Shown here: positions 62,285 to 64,000 of the stretch, piece by piece
Layout: each line of letters starts with the position of its first letter
Position numbering within the stretch: the first letter of the stretch is position 1
From: Siphonodentalium dalli
Taxonomy: Eukaryota; Mollusca; Scaphopoda; Gadilida; Siphonodentaliidae
Length of the DNA stretch: 64,000 nt
Direction: 5' to 3'
Assembly (NCBI GenBank): GCA_032622095.1
Contig: CP136065.1
Location: 219,646,151 to 219,710,150 of the forward strand
The notes under the pieces: generated by a model
Seen by the model: the letters and a program-made list of their open reading frames with translations, nothing else
Told to the model about the DNA's origin: nothing
Database searches by the model: none
Made by a program: the position numbers and the translations under genes

Positions 62285-63480
62285 AGCATGTCTGTCATTT
62301 GCAGAATGAGGTCCCCAGAGGGTGAATTGAGTGATGCTATCCCGCACAGCGGCCTAGCATCACAAAATTCACCCTCTGGAGACCTCATTCTGCTTAGGCC
62401 TCAACTTCTGGGAAGTATCTATAGTATCAAATTAACATTGTTGTTAGTTACATTTCCCTTCTAGGAAGTTTCTATATCTCCTAATTTGCAGAAGACAAAT
62501 TCATAATTGAGGTACCCAATGGGTGAACGTCACCAACTTCAACTGGGGAACTTCAATCTTATCCTAGGTCTGCCATAGCAGTTGAGGGCCTTAGCAGAAT
62601 GAGGTCCCCAGAGGGTGAATTTAGTGATGCTAGCACGCTGTGTAGGATAGCGTCACTAAATTCACCCTCTGGGGATCTCATTCTGCAAATGACAACACAC
62701 TATCACACTATTTCAAAGCTTGATTGCATAATACATTGTGTTACTTGAGGCCAGGCGTGCACAATGTAGGAACAGACATGCTTTTAGTGATGCTATCCTG
62801 CACAGCAGGCTAGCATCACCAAATTCACCCTCTGGAGACCCCATTCTGCTTAGGCCTCATCTTCTGGGAAGTATCTATAGTATCAAATTTACATTGTTAG
62901 TTAAATTTTCCTTCTAGGAAGTTTCTATATCCCCTAATTTGCAGAAGATAAAATTCATAATTGACCTGCCCAATGGGTGAACATCACCAACTTCAACTGG
63001 AGAACTTCAATCTTATTCTAGGTCTTCCATAGCAGCTGAGGGCCTTATCAGAATGAGGTCCCCAGAGGGTGAATTTACTGATGCTAACCCGCTGTGTAGG
63101 ATAGCGTCACTAAATTCACCCTCTGGGGATCTCATTCTGCAAATGACAACACACTATCACACTATTTCAAAGCTTGATTGTATAATACATTGTGTTGCTT
63201 GAGGCCAGGCATGCACAATGTAGGAACAGACATGCTTTTTGTGATGCTATCCCGCACAGTGGGCTAGCATCACCAAATTCACCCTCTGGAGACCTCATTC
63301 TGCTTAGGCCTCATCTTCTGGGAAGTGTCTATAGTATCAAATTTACATTGTTGTTAGTTAAATTTCCCTTCTAGGAAGTTTCTATATCCCCTAATTTGCA
63401 GAAGATAAAATTCATAATTGAGGTGCCCAATGGTGAATATCAACCAACTTCAACTGGGGAACTTCAATCTTATCCTTGTC
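62285..63480. mobile_element. Foldback family F, two and a half long copies in tandem
   Basis: A complete long form at 62285-62722 is followed by two partial units whose shared junction (cataatacattgtgtt then gaggccaggc) recurs about 454 bp apart (62725 and 63178). The last unit is cut at about 63480, just before a predicted start codon. Confidence 0.8.
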
Positions 63481-63492
63481 AGATTTGTGAAA

Positions 63493-63648
63493 ATGGGATC
63501 ACAAAGTCAAATAAGCACAGTGGATCAACGGACACGAACCAAAACCGGAAGTCGTAGATTTCGAGGTGGAGAAATATCTGTCGACAAATATTTTTTGACG
63601 GTTTTTTGGAAATATAAACGCTTGGATAGCATATCTGACCAACTGAAG
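63493..63648 (+). CDS. Predicted first coding exon of an unrecognised gene
   Basis: ATG in a good context (aaaATGG), 52 codons, ending CTGAAG at a strong GTGAGT donor in phase 0. The peptide begins MGSQSQISTVDQRTRTKTG and includes SVDKYFLTVFWKYKRLDSIS. I do not recognise the family. The ATG lies immediately after a foldback element, so the promoter and 5' UTR may overlap repeats. An in-frame upstream ATG at 63418 lies in the repeat and is less likely. Confidence 0.6.
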
Positions 63649-63847
63649 GTGAGTGAATATTTCTTCGCTAATGTTCGGACACCGACGATCAATTTAAGTC
63701 AGTTGTCATTGTTCGATCGCGGAAAAAATGTCATTTAATCATCGCCGCGAGACGATTTCTTCCCCAAAATATCCCAGAAAATCATACTTTTCACATTCAT
63801 CGCAGACAGCTGTCGCAACAACCTATATACCGATCGAAAGGCCTGTT

Positions 63848-63866
63848 CCCCCCCCCCCCCCCCCCC
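63848..63866 (+). repeat. Poly-C tract of 19
   Basis: Uninterrupted C run in the predicted intron; length is likely to vary or be misread. Confidence 0.9.
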
Positions 63867-63933
63867 ACAAATGCATATTTTGAGTATTTTCACGGACTGT
63901 CTCAAAATTCCAAATTTCATCTTTTGACTTCAG

Positions 63934-64000
63934 AAACGAAAACAAATTGAAGCAGAAATGAAAAAAATGAAGGAATTCGATATCATAGAAGAGAGTTCCA
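63934..64000 (+). CDS. Predicted second exon of the same gene, cut by the window end
   Basis: Acceptor ttttgacttcag; phase 0, open to the window edge, 22 codons: KRKQIEAEMKKMKEFDIIEE. Joined to the first exon it gives a Lys/Glu-rich helical stretch (QLK-KRKQIEAEMKK), coiled-coil-like. The matching phases and good sites support a real gene. Confidence 0.58.

Overview
This is eukaryotic, AT-rich, intron-rich and very repeat-rich DNA. The only confidently recognised host gene is most of NAA15 (auxiliary subunit of the NatA N-terminal acetyltransferase), on the + strand. Twenty coding exons lie between 6733 and 42247. They join in frame at every splice junction and encode 806 residues ending in a stop codon. 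The first roughly 47 residues of the family are missing and should lie left of the window. Repeats with a 5' hairpin, a (TCCG)n microsatellite and 145-185 bp tandem cores resemble the pearl-type elements known from bivalves, so a marine lophotrochozoan, probably a bivalve mollusc, is my best guess. That identification is an inference.

Layout. 1-4048: a 60-73 bp satellite with a 1414 bp higher-order period. 4049-6732: intron or upstream DNA with miniature elements. 6733-42247: NAA15, whose introns are largely made of transposon remnants: piggyBac-like TTAA elements, hAT and Harbinger-like elements with visible target duplications, foldback elements, pearl-like elements, and a very young LTR element on the opposite strand (7589-9917) carrying a single chromodomain ORF. 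A THAP-domain ORF with a damaged zinc site lies in the last intron. 42248-63490: an intergenic region full of the same repeat families, a LINE tail fragment, and a 35 bp minisatellite of about 51 copies. 63493-64000: the start of a second + strand gene (two exons, product not recognised).

The most unusual signals are these. (1) Three NAA15 introns begin with tandem or single copies of the preceding exon's 3' end together with its splice donor. (2) One hairpin stem of about 27 bp is shared by four element families with different termini, each normally carrying two inverted copies. (3) The non-autonomous LTR element has 683 bp LTRs that differ at only about two positions. (4) One intron is of the GC-AG class, and its upstream exon is flanked on both sides by the hairpin elements. 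(5) The satellite has a precise 1414 bp higher-order repeat.

No tRNA gene, CRISPR array or prokaryotic feature was seen. Repeat-family names come from terminal motifs and target duplications read by eye, not from database searches.
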